This document shows positions 35,363-43,405 of a stretch of DNA of 64,000 nt, in pieces. The stretch's first letter is position 1. Each line of letters begins with the position of its first letter. The DNA is taken from NCBI GenBank assembly GCA_036337015.1, contig JAYZEZ010000007.1:496001-560000 (forward strand), read 5' to 3'. The translations under genes were made by a program, and so were the position numbers. The notes under the pieces were generated by a model, which searched no databases, was not told the origin of the DNA, and saw only the letters and a list, made by a program, of their open reading frames with translations. Origin of the DNA: Casp-alpha2 sp036337015. Its GTDB lineage: Bacteria; Pseudomonadota; Alphaproteobacteria; Rhodospirillales; Casp-alpha2.

Positions 35363-36484
35363 ATGATAACACCTATATCCCTGATACGTAGTCTCCCTGC
35401 TGCTGTTGGTCGATCACAGCCTGGCTTTTTGATTTTTTATGTCACTAACCGTTGCAACTTCCGATGTAATTTTTGTTTCTATGGAGAGGAAATTGCAAAG
35501 GGACAAAAGTCGGACGAGTTAACTCTGGAAGAAATTGAAAAAATTGCAAAGACTACAGGCCCACTTTTGCAACTTTCGCTTACAGGCGGCGAGCCATTCC
35601 TTAGGAAAAGTATATCAAATATAATTGATATCTTTATCCATCACACAAAACCTTGGTATATTACGATTCCAACCAATGCTTCGATGCCTGATAAAATGGC
35701 TAGAGTGTTGGAAAAAGTTCTACCTAAATACCCAAACATAGCCTTTCGAATCACGATTTCTATTGAGGGTATAGGCAAAGAACACGACGATATCCGCTCA
35801 ATGCCTGGTTCATTTGATAACATCATCGAGAGTCACAGGTTGCTATCGGAATTAAGAGAGCGTTTCCCAAACTTAGTACTTGATGCAAATTCAGTTTTTA
35901 CTGCAAGAAGTGAGAACACGCTTAAGGAAACACTTGGTTTTCTTGATAAAAATTTTAACTTCGATAATTTATCTATAACTTACGCTAGGGGTGATATTTC
36001 TGACGAATCACTTAAAACGACCTCACGAAAAAAATACGAAGAAATAAACCAATTTCTAGAAAGTATAAAACGTAGTAAAGAAACACGATTTCTCTATCCA
36101 GTGTGGCGTGGTGTTCGGGATATTTCCCGTAAAAACCTAATTCGCACAGTATTTGACGACGAATTTGTTGCACCTTGTGTTGCTGGTCGCAAGATCATAG
36201 TTATTGGAGAAACGGGCGAAGTCCTTCCATGTGAAATACTTGGGAAAAGCATGGGCAATCTTCGCGACTACGATTACGACCTAAAACGTCTATTAGCTTC
36301 AGTCGAAAATGATGAACTTCGCAAATGGATAGTTGAATCAAAATGCAAATGTTCTTTTGAGTGTGCTCTTACGGCAAATGTTGCTTGGAACATAGCCTCC
36401 TATCCAAAATTACTAGTTTCGTCTCTAAAGAACATTGGCCAAAAGGAATCCAACAATACAACTCCTCGGTCTTCTACGGCTTAA
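35363..36484 (+). CDS. Radical SAM protein with SPASM-like C-terminus
   Basis: A 373-residue protein with the radical SAM cluster CNFRCNFC (Cys31, Cys35, Cys38), LSLTGGEPFLRKSI and a C-terminal cysteine-rich part (PCVAGRKIIVIGETGEVLPCE and SKCKCSFEC). The latter resembles the SPASM/twitch regions that bind an auxiliary Fe-S cluster. SPASM proteins modify peptides, or in carbohydrate loci sugars and lipids. It lies 28 bases after the first radical SAM gene and 11 before the likely start of the glycosyltransferase. Confidence 0.85.
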   Translation: MITPISLIRSLPAAVGRSQPGFLIFYVTNRCNFRCNFCFYGEEIAKGQKSDELTLEEIEKIAKTTGPLLQLSLTGGEPFLRKSISNIIDIFIHHTKPWYITIPTNASMPDKMARVLEKVLPKYPNIAFRITISIEGIGKEHDDIRSMPGSFDNIIESHRLLSELRERFPNLVLDANSVFTARSENTLKETLGFLDKNFNFDNLSITYARGDISDESLKTTSRKKYEEINQFLESIKRSKETRFLYPVWRGVRDISRKNLIRTVFDDEFVAPCVAGRKIIVIGETGEVLPCEILGKSMGNLRDYDYDLKRLLASVENDELRKWIVESKCKCSFECALTANVAWNIASYPKLLVSSLKNIGQKESNNTTPRSSTA

Positions 36485-36495
36485 AAGCAGTTACT

Positions 36496-37533
36496 GTGAT
36501 TACAGATTTTCAAAAAAGCGACAAACCTAAAATTAATGATAATAATTCTAATCCAGGTATTAGCATTATAATTCCAGCCTTCAATGCAGAAACAACAATC
36601 CAAAACTGCATTGAAAGTGTAATCAATACTGGCCATAAACCTATAGAAATTATAGTAGCTGACGATGCTTCCACAGATAGCACAGTGGATTTAGTTTCTG
36701 AAATCTCTAATAGCATTTCTGAAAATGTGCATCTGGTTCGATTAAAAAAAAACAGTGGCCCGGCGCGAGCTAGAAATGAGGGCGCTGCAGCAGCAAAATA
36801 CTCCTATTTTTTCTTTCTCGATAGCGACACAGAAATGCTACCAAACGCTCTTGAAAATTTTATTGCTCGTATACCTGACGCCGATGCCGTTTGTGGTCAT
36901 TATCACTGGGAACCTTTAAACAATACCCCAGTTGCCTGGTATAAAAGTTTGCTTAATTATTATTTGTTTTCAAAAAGCGGTGTTTTTGAACACGATGTTT
37001 TTTTAGGCTCTGCTGCTGGAATCCGCCGGGAAGCATTTGAAAAAACTGGCGGATTTGATGCATCTTTAAAATGGGGAATGGATTATGAGAATGAAGAGTT
37101 TGGGCACAGGCTATCAATTAACCATAAAATTTTACTGGATCCCAGCATTGCTGTCCGCCACGCTTTTCCAAATTTTAAAAAACTAACCATCACCTATTTT
37201 TCACGCGTTGCCCAATGGATGATGCTATTTATGAAACGTCGCAAATTTGAAGCGGGCGGCCCAGCAGCTCAAAATATTGGATTAGCTTCCATGGCATTTC
37301 CAGTTTTTATTGCTTCTTTTCTGGGTTTATTAATTACACCTTGGACTTGGCTTTTGACAGGATTAGCTGCAGGCATTTATTTATGGGGATATGCTGGTTT
37401 TTTTAGGTTTACACTAAAGAAAAGGCCCATTTTTCTTCCTTCAGTAATATTATTAAATGGATACTTCTGTTTTATTATTTCTGCTGGGGCAGCGTGGGGT
37501 ATTTTAGCTTATTTATTTAAACAAAAGCCTTGA
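36496..37533 (+). CDS. Family 2 glycosyltransferase with C-terminal membrane helices
   Basis: A GT2 protein beginning with NPGISIIIPAFNAETTIQNCIESV and carrying VADDAST, FFLDSDTEM (DxD) and TGGFDASLKWGMDYENEEFGHRL. The C-terminal 90 residues contain two or three hydrophobic helices. The first ATG of the frame (36361) would overlap the radical SAM gene by 124 bases and add residues without GT2 similarity. The GTG at 36496, 11 bases after that gene's stop, gives 345 residues and is preferred, although no clear ribosome binding site is visible. It probably adds a sugar to a lipid-linked or surface acceptor. Confidence 0.85.
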   Translation: MITDFQKSDKPKINDNNSNPGISIIIPAFNAETTIQNCIESVINTGHKPIEIIVADDASTDSTVDLVSEISNSISENVHLVRLKKNSGPARARNEGAAAAKYSYFFFLDSDTEMLPNALENFIARIPDADAVCGHYHWEPLNNTPVAWYKSLLNYYLFSKSGVFEHDVFLGSAAGIRREAFEKTGGFDASLKWGMDYENEEFGHRLSINHKILLDPSIAVRHAFPNFKKLTITYFSRVAQWMMLFMKRRKFEAGGPAAQNIGLASMAFPVFIASFLGLLITPWTWLLTGLAAGIYLWGYAGFFRFTLKKRPIFLPSVILLNGYFCFIISAGAAWGILAYLFKQKP

Positions 37534-37560
37534 TAAGGAATTATTGAATTAAATCCTTAG

Positions 37561-38172
37561 TTAACCAATTGTTTTTGTGTCTAAAACTTCAGTGCTAACT
37601 TTAGAATTTTTAAGGCGAGGAACTGGTAAATCGCACTTTATCGGGCCGTTGTAAAACCTATCTTCTATTTTCTTTGGCAGGCCATTAAAATTTAAAAATC
37701 CTGCTCTTACCATTTTTTGACGCCGCAATTTGATAGGAAGATCTTCCCTCCATTGACGGGCATTCCACCAAGGAACAGTTAACTTTAAATACAGCCTTAT
37801 TATAGGTGAAAAAAACTCACGCCATCCAACAAGAATAAATCGATACCGCATATTATATTTTGATTTATCGAGCTCAATTTCAACAATATCAATCTCCGAG
37901 ACTACAGACATTCCAAGCATGGTATTAAATACGGTAAAGGATGTTTCTGAACGCCGACGCATAAAAATCATACTTCGAACTTTAATAAACGAAAAAATGG
38001 GTGCCCGTAATGTAAGTAGGAGTGTTGCAGTGTCCTTATCTTCATATAACACTTTTGCATCCGGCATGCCTTCATGCATCACACTAACATGTTCATGATC
38101 CCAATAATTCCACATGCCAACTGCTGCGGAACAATCGGCTTCACGTTCACACTTAATTTCAATTATCTTCAT
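37561..38172 (-). CDS. SRPBCC-fold protein resembling the catalytic domain of Rieske oxygenases
   Basis: A 203-residue protein whose N-terminal part (about 18-35, MWNYWDHEHVSVMHEG) contains His28 and His33 spaced as in the non-heme iron site of Rieske-type oxygenases, which bind Fe with two His and a distal acid. The remainder has alternating strands consistent with a START/SRPBCC fold. It starts inside the end of the Rieske gene (14-base overlap, GGAG shortly before the ATG), so the two are translationally coupled. I infer a split oxygenase. The third ligand could not be assigned, and a non-catalytic lipid-binding role is the alternative. Confidence 0.55.
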   Translation of the reverse strand: MKIIEIKCEREADCSAAVGMWNYWDHEHVSVMHEGMPDAKVLYEDKDTATLLLTLRAPIFSFIKVRSMIFMRRRSETSFTVFNTMLGMSVVSEIDIVEIELDKSKYNMRYRFILVGWREFFSPIIRLYLKLTVPWWNARQWREDLPIKLRRQKMVRAGFLNFNGLPKKIEDRFYNGPIKCDLPVPRLKNSKVSTEVLDTKTIG

Positions 38173-38497
38173 TTAGCTCCACTACAATCATATCATCATC
38201 AATATGATGCTCATATCTTTGCAAGCTTCCCTTAATATTGGATGTGAGGCACTTTCCACTCGAAATATCAAATTTCCAATCATGCCAACGACAACGCAAG
38301 TGATCATGGTTTTTAGGACACCGCACAATTTCTCCGCCAAAATGAGGGCAGACCGTTGAAATTACCACAATTTTTTTATTTATCATAAATGCAGTAATTT
38401 CATCTGACCATTGATCAATCCACTTTGTATACTGCCCATTTGCCTTTATGTCAGTAATCGAACACAAGCGGATTGAACTAGGGTAATTTTTAGCCAT
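38159..38497 (-). CDS. Rieske [2Fe-2S] domain protein
   Basis: A 112-residue single-domain Rieske protein. The cluster ligands are Cys50-Pro-His52 and Cys69-x-x-His72 (VCPHFGGE and CRWHDWKFD), with normal spacing. Such small proteins act as electron carriers or as the detached N-terminal domain of ring-hydroxylating oxygenases. The overlapping downstream SRPBCC gene supports the second reading. No dedicated reductase is adjacent; the ferredoxin reductase at 45848-46678 is the nearest candidate. Confidence 0.88.
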   Translation of the reverse strand: MAKNYPSSIRLCSITDIKANGQYTKWIDQWSDEITAFMINKKIVVISTVCPHFGGEIVRCPKNHDHLRCRWHDWKFDISSGKCLTSNIKGSLQRYEHHIDDDMIVVELNEDN

Positions 38498-38570
38498 TCC
38501 TTGGAAGCTTAAGTTTTAAAAAATCACTTTTCATCGATTTGAAATTCCCGGTTGAAATTATTTAACTATA

Positions 38571-40508
38571 TTAAGACAAGGATATATCACCTGAAACAAT
38601 TTGAGGAAACTTCCTTAACCATGCCGCAAAAGCCATTATATTAAATAAAATTCTATAATTGTTTTGCTTTCCGCTCATGTGATTTTCAACAAGAAATTTT
38701 GTCCTATCTCTTGATAAAAGACAATCGTATAAATCATGTGTATCTAGCAAATCGTTCATCAAAGGCCTTAAATCTGTTTTAAGTGCACGGGCAACAGGAA
38801 AGGTAAATCCCTGTTTTTTTTGTCTCACTAAATTTTTTGGAAGGCCTTGGCGTTCAAGTACCCGGCGCAATAAAATTTTCAAAGTCCGACCATTATATTT
38901 TAAATTTGCCGGTAGTTTGTTAGCAAAAGAAACGATATCAGGAGAAAGAAATGGCGATCGAATTTCTAGGCTTTCCTGCATGGATGCTCTGTCCGTATGA
39001 GTAGAAACAAAATCTGGCAAAAAATGCCGCTGGTAGTGAAAAGCCAATCTATCATCCATTCCATCTACAGGCATTTCTTCTTGGGTTTTTTTTAACAAAC
39101 TGAATAGATTATCGCTTGAATTTTCCAAATTAAAAAACTCCCTATCAACACCAGGACAAAGAATGGCTAATTCTGCAGAGTTTTTCGAAGACAGCCACGC
39201 TGCTGATCGAATGAATTTTGAGGAAGGATATCCTCCAAAAAATGAGGCCAATTTATAACCCATATCGAGATAGTTGTCACTTGCAGGCATACAGGTTTTA
39301 GACATACTTTCCATAATCGAAATGAAGCTCACAGGTAAATGACTTATAAGCTTATCAGGATAAATTGCATGAAAAGATTCATAGCCCCAGAATAATTCAT
39401 CTGCGCCGTCTCCAGCAATACCAACAATAATTTCAGGCCTAACTTTTTCAGAAAGCAACAGAGTGTTAACGTATCCAGGATCTCCATGCGGCTCATCACT
39501 CGTATCAAAATGCCGACTTACGGTATTAATGATAGCATTGCCGTCCATTTGAAATACTCTATGATTTTTAATACCAGCCCAGCGAGCGGCGGCTTCTGCT
39601 TTCATGCCCTCATCAAAACCAGGCTCTTTAATATTTAAAGTGTAAGAACTTATATCCGATGTATGGTTACAAGTGTATGCTGCAACTAGCGAACTATCTA
39701 AGCCACCACTCAGGAAAACACCAACAGGAACATCAGAGCGAATAGCTCTAAATGATGCTATTTCAAACAATCGGTCGAATTCCCGAATTGCCTCCTCCTC
39801 GGAAATATCCAAAACATCTTCCCCTGGAAAAGAAGACCAGTAACGTTCTATGGAAAAAATTTCTTTATCTGGTTCGATAGTTAAATAATGGCCTGGCGGA
39901 ACTTTGAGCACTTCCAGAAGGGGTGTTTCCTCCCCCATAAAACAAGCGTTAGCTAAATATCGAGCTATAGCTTTCTTATTAAGCTTCCACCTAAAGTTCT
40001 TAATAGACAAAAGTGCACGAAGCTCCGAAGCGCAAACTATTTCGTTCTTATTATAGTGATAATAAAGTGGCTTTTGCCCCATATGGTCACGAACAAGCAC
40101 TATTCGACGAGATAGTGTATCAAATATAACTGCTGCAAACATACCGTCAAATCGAGCGAAGGACTTAACCCCCCAATGGGCATAGGCAGCTGCAAATACT
40201 TCTGTATCACTACGGGTACGAAGAACCACACCTTCACACTTCAACTCTTCAGCAATTTCTAGATAATTGTATATTTCACCATTGTAAGAAACGACTATAG
40301 ACCCATCTTCTGTAACGAAAGGTTGATCTGCAGCAGGTGAGAGATCGATGATACGTAACCGTTTGTGGCCTATATAAACCCCATCATCTAACCATTCACC
40401 TTCCCCATCTGGCCCCCTATGTACTAGTGTAGCAAGAGCCTCTCGAGCCTGTTCATATTTTGGAGGCACAGCATCTTTTTTCGTCAACCAGGCAAAAATA
40501 CCACACAT
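38571..40508 (-). CDS. Glutamine-dependent asparagine-synthase-type amidotransferase
   Basis: A 645-residue AsnB-family protein. The true start is the ATG at 40508, because glutamine hydrolysis needs Cys2 of MCGIFAWL exposed. A GAGGGG lies about nine bases upstream; the frame is open further (to 40556) but that extension is not used. It has GRYIGH-like HRLRIIDLSP, YNGEIYNYLEI, the SGGLDSSLVAAYT ATP-binding loop and GDGADELFWGY. In biosynthetic loci such enzymes amidate carboxylates on sugars or natural products rather than aspartate. The company of radical SAM and glycosyltransferase genes favours that role here, but plain asparagine synthesis cannot be excluded. Confidence 0.9.
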   Translation of the reverse strand: MCGIFAWLTKKDAVPPKYEQAREALATLVHRGPDGEGEWLDDGVYIGHKRLRIIDLSPAADQPFVTEDGSIVVSYNGEIYNYLEIAEELKCEGVVLRTRSDTEVFAAAYAHWGVKSFARFDGMFAAVIFDTLSRRIVLVRDHMGQKPLYYHYNKNEIVCASELRALLSIKNFRWKLNKKAIARYLANACFMGEETPLLEVLKVPPGHYLTIEPDKEIFSIERYWSSFPGEDVLDISEEEAIREFDRLFEIASFRAIRSDVPVGVFLSGGLDSSLVAAYTCNHTSDISSYTLNIKEPGFDEGMKAEAAARWAGIKNHRVFQMDGNAIINTVSRHFDTSDEPHGDPGYVNTLLLSEKVRPEIIVGIAGDGADELFWGYESFHAIYPDKLISHLPVSFISIMESMSKTCMPASDNYLDMGYKLASFFGGYPSSKFIRSAAWLSSKNSAELAILCPGVDREFFNLENSSDNLFSLLKKTQEEMPVDGMDDRLAFHYQRHFLPDFVSTHTDRASMQESLEIRSPFLSPDIVSFANKLPANLKYNGRTLKILLRRVLERQGLPKNLVRQKKQGFTFPVARALKTDLRPLMNDLLDTHDLYDCLLSRDRTKFLVENHMSGKQNNYRILFNIMAFAAWLRKFPQIVSGDISLS

Positions 40509-40747
40509 TTCAAATAGCCCCTCTAATATACTTAGAGCCCAAAGAAAAAATAACATTTAGGCTCATTTTAGAAGCATCCAAGTAACTCAAAATAATTTAA
40601 TAGTTGAACAGGCCGTAATTTTCACTATTTATTCTCTAATCAGCTAGTTCAACATGTGCACTAAAATACCGTTAACTCTTGCGATGTGCACGCAGAATTC
40701 ATATGTTTATGTTGCCCGTGCGCAACTGGTTTATATCAGGATATGTC

Positions 40748-42253
40748 ATGGATAAAAAAAATAAAAACGGTTTGAATAAAAGTGATTCCACCCCTAAGGG
40801 AAGGAACATTAAGGTCCAACTTGTCTATCCATCTAGTCAAAAATCTGTGCAGACACTTTATACTTTTAATCAAAACCAACAAATTGGATATAAACCGCCT
40901 CAATCGGTAATGATTCTTGCAACTTATTTGCGATCTAAGGGCTTTCCTAACGTTGAATGTCTCGACGCACAGGTCCACAACTTATCTCCCCTAGATACGG
41001 CAAAACAACTTGCTAAAACCAAACCGGATGTAGTCGGGATCACAGCTTGGACTGATTTTTGGTATCCGACTTGGGAAACACTGAATCACCTTAGGAGTCT
41101 CTTGCCTGATACGATCCTCATAATAGGAGGACCCCATGCTAGTGTTTTCCCAAAAGAGTCACTTGAGGGATCCGTTGCCGATTACTTGGTTTGCGGTGAT
41201 GGCGAGGATATTCTACTGGAATTAGTCCAATGCCTTTCTGAAGGCAAACAAGTAGGGGCTCTTCCGGGATTATGGAAAAAATCTATAGATGGAGAGGCCA
41301 TTGAGCCCATAGAGCCTTTTGCTGTAGTTAAAGATATTTCTTCTATACCCCCACCAGACAGAACTCTTTTACCCTTCAAGCTTTATAACAATATCCTTAG
41401 CACAGCTGAATATGAAACAACTATGGTAACGTCACGTGGATGTCCGTATAAGTGCGTTTTTTGTAAAATGGATGTGCAAAAGGTATATGCACGTTCTGCT
41501 GAATTGGTTGTAGAAGAATTCAAGCAGATCGCTGAACTTGGGATTGCAGACGTTCAGGTTTACGACGATACTTTTACTTGGGGACAATCGCGCGCCATTG
41601 ATATTTGTGATGGGATTATAGATAGCGGTATTAAAGTTAAGTGGGCGATTCGCGACCGAGCAAATCGTGTAACACCAGAATTATATTCAAAACTAAAACA
41701 AGCCGGTTGCCACAGAGTTCATTTTGGAGTTGAGACTGGCTCGCCAAGAATCATGAAAAATTCTGGAAAGTTTCTTACTATCGACCAGGTCCGAGATGCT
41801 ATGAAAATCTCTCGAGAAATCGGCATGGAAGTCATGCTTTATTTCATGTTCGGATTTCTTGAAGAAACCACTGAAGATGCCAAAATGACTATGGCTTTCG
41901 CTCGCGAACTTAATCCAGATTATGCATCTTTTGGAATACTTATCCCCTACCCAGGCACTGAAATTTATAAAGAAGGTCTTTCCCGTGGATTAATACCCAG
42001 AGATTATTGGAGAGACTTTACTAAAAATCCAGAACCTGACTACCGAATTCCCCATGTCATTGAAGACAAGCTTGACCGTAAAACATTAGTTAAGATGAAA
42101 AATGATGCTACGCGTCGTTTTTATTGGCGACCTACACAGATTATTAAAGAATTGAATAATATTTCTAATGCACGCGATCTAATCCAAAAAGTCCGACTCG
42201 GAACCTCTATTTTATTGGATGGCATTAACCCAATTTCCGTAAACCGTTACTAA
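40748..42253 (+). CDS. B12-binding-type radical SAM protein (2)
   Basis: From the ATG at 40748 it has 501 residues, with AGGA six bases upstream. An earlier ATG at 40679 adds 23 residues without homology. The N-terminal region (LATYLRSKGFPNVECLDAQ, PDVVGITAWTDF, IIGGPHASVFP, VCGDGEDILLELV) is a cobalamin-binding-type fold. The radical SAM cysteines are Cys232, Cys236 and Cys239 in RGCPYKCVFC, followed by VHFGVETGSPRIMKN and MFGFLEETTEDA. It is of the same class as the protein at 33730-35334 but not a close duplicate. It ends with a four-base tail-to-tail overlap with the next gene. Confidence 0.87.
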   Translation: MDKKNKNGLNKSDSTPKGRNIKVQLVYPSSQKSVQTLYTFNQNQQIGYKPPQSVMILATYLRSKGFPNVECLDAQVHNLSPLDTAKQLAKTKPDVVGITAWTDFWYPTWETLNHLRSLLPDTILIIGGPHASVFPKESLEGSVADYLVCGDGEDILLELVQCLSEGKQVGALPGLWKKSIDGEAIEPIEPFAVVKDISSIPPPDRTLLPFKLYNNILSTAEYETTMVTSRGCPYKCVFCKMDVQKVYARSAELVVEEFKQIAELGIADVQVYDDTFTWGQSRAIDICDGIIDSGIKVKWAIRDRANRVTPELYSKLKQAGCHRVHFGVETGSPRIMKNSGKFLTIDQVRDAMKISREIGMEVMLYFMFGFLEETTEDAKMTMAFARELNPDYASFGILIPYPGTEIYKEGLSRGLIPRDYWRDFTKNPEPDYRIPHVIEDKLDRKTLVKMKNDATRRFYWRPTQIIKELNNISNARDLIQKVRLGTSILLDGINPISVNRY

Positions 42254-43272
42254 TCTATTCCTTTTTTATCTTCTAACGAACTTTTCTCAAAATCAATGCA
42301 CATGCGAACACTGGTATGGCTTATATGACTAATATTACCACTAATCACGTGATGAAGTATAAAATCACAGATGAATCCAGAAACAACGAATATAGCGCCA
42401 ACTACAAACATAGTAAGTGACATAGATAAGAGAGGGCGTGGGAAAATACTCGGCTGTTCTATGCTCCCGCTTAAAACCCAAAAGAAGTAATCGCCTACAA
42501 GATACAAAAGTATAAGTGTGCTGGGAATTAAGAATAACAATGCAAGCTGAGCAAAAAAGTGCAGGGGACGAAACTTATAATTACAGGTAAATAAAATTGA
42601 AAATAGGTCCCAAATACCCCCGTACCTAAAGGTTGAATATTTAGATTGACCATACTTTCTGGCATCATTAGTAATTATTGACTCAGTAACTTTGAAACCT
42701 GCCATATGGGCAAGTAGGGGAATATAGCGGTGGAATTGTCCGTATACTGGAACAGTCTTAGTAACTTCTGATCTATATGCTTTAAGACCGCAATTTAAAT
42801 CCTTAAATTTAAGCCCAGTAGACCGACTTACAATTTGATTAAAAACAAATGAAACAAATTTTCTAATGGGCCCATCATGGCGTTGGACTCTTCGTCCAGA
42901 GACTAGATCATATCCTTCGTTTAATTTGTTAACAAGTAACGGAATATCTTCTGGTCGATCTTGCAAATCAGCATCTAATGTTACTACCGTTGAATAACGT
43001 GCGTTAGCAAATCCAACAGCTAATGCCATTGATTTTCCAAGATTACGCCGAAGAACTAATGCTTTTAAGGCATCATTCTCTCTGGCAGCATTTTGAACCA
43101 ATGTAACAGTGTCATCTGTTGAACCATCGTCAACAATGATAATTTCATACGTATAATTTTTAAGCACGGTCTCAAGACGTGGCAATAACTCTATCAAGCT
43201 CTCTGCTTCATTAAACGCAGGAACAATGATAGATATGGCTTGGTCGTCGTTTGTTTGGGAATTAATAGTCAT
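42250..43272 (-). CDS. Polyprenyl-phosphate glycosyltransferase-like GT2 (DPM1/GtrB type)
   Basis: A 340-residue GT2 enzyme with SIIVPAFNEAESLIELLPRLE, VDDGSTDDTV, the DxD region TLDADLQDRPEDIP, and ARKYGQSKYSTFRYG. The last pattern is characteristic of transferases that load a sugar on undecaprenyl or dolichyl phosphate. Two hydrophobic helices near 230-262 and 275-310 anchor it. Such lipid-linked sugars are used by GT-C enzymes on the periplasmic side. The large membrane protein encoded next (43406-45520) could be the partner. Confidence 0.88.
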   Translation of the reverse strand: MTINSQTNDDQAISIIVPAFNEAESLIELLPRLETVLKNYTYEIIIVDDGSTDDTVTLVQNAARENDALKALVLRRNLGKSMALAVGFANARYSTVVTLDADLQDRPEDIPLLVNKLNEGYDLVSGRRVQRHDGPIRKFVSFVFNQIVSRSTGLKFKDLNCGLKAYRSEVTKTVPVYGQFHRYIPLLAHMAGFKVTESIITNDARKYGQSKYSTFRYGGIWDLFSILFTCNYKFRPLHFFAQLALLFLIPSTLILLYLVGDYFFWVLSGSIEQPSIFPRPLLSMSLTMFVVGAIFVVSGFICDFILHHVISGNISHISHTSVRMCIDFEKSSLEDKKGID

Positions 43273-43405
43273 ATCAATTCAACTAATATTGGATCACATC
43301 AGGAATTAGATAAAAAAAATTTAAAGAATTACTTATATCATTTATTACAGTATACAACTTAACCAAAAAAACACCTGAAATTGATACTAATTTTAATTTT
43401 TCATA

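Noticed and set aside
37561..38497. Sequencing frameshift breaking a single Rieske oxygenase gene
   Set aside because: The second frame has its own ATG with a GGAG upstream, and the first ends with a natural short tail. It cannot be excluded fully, but a natural overlap is the simpler reading.
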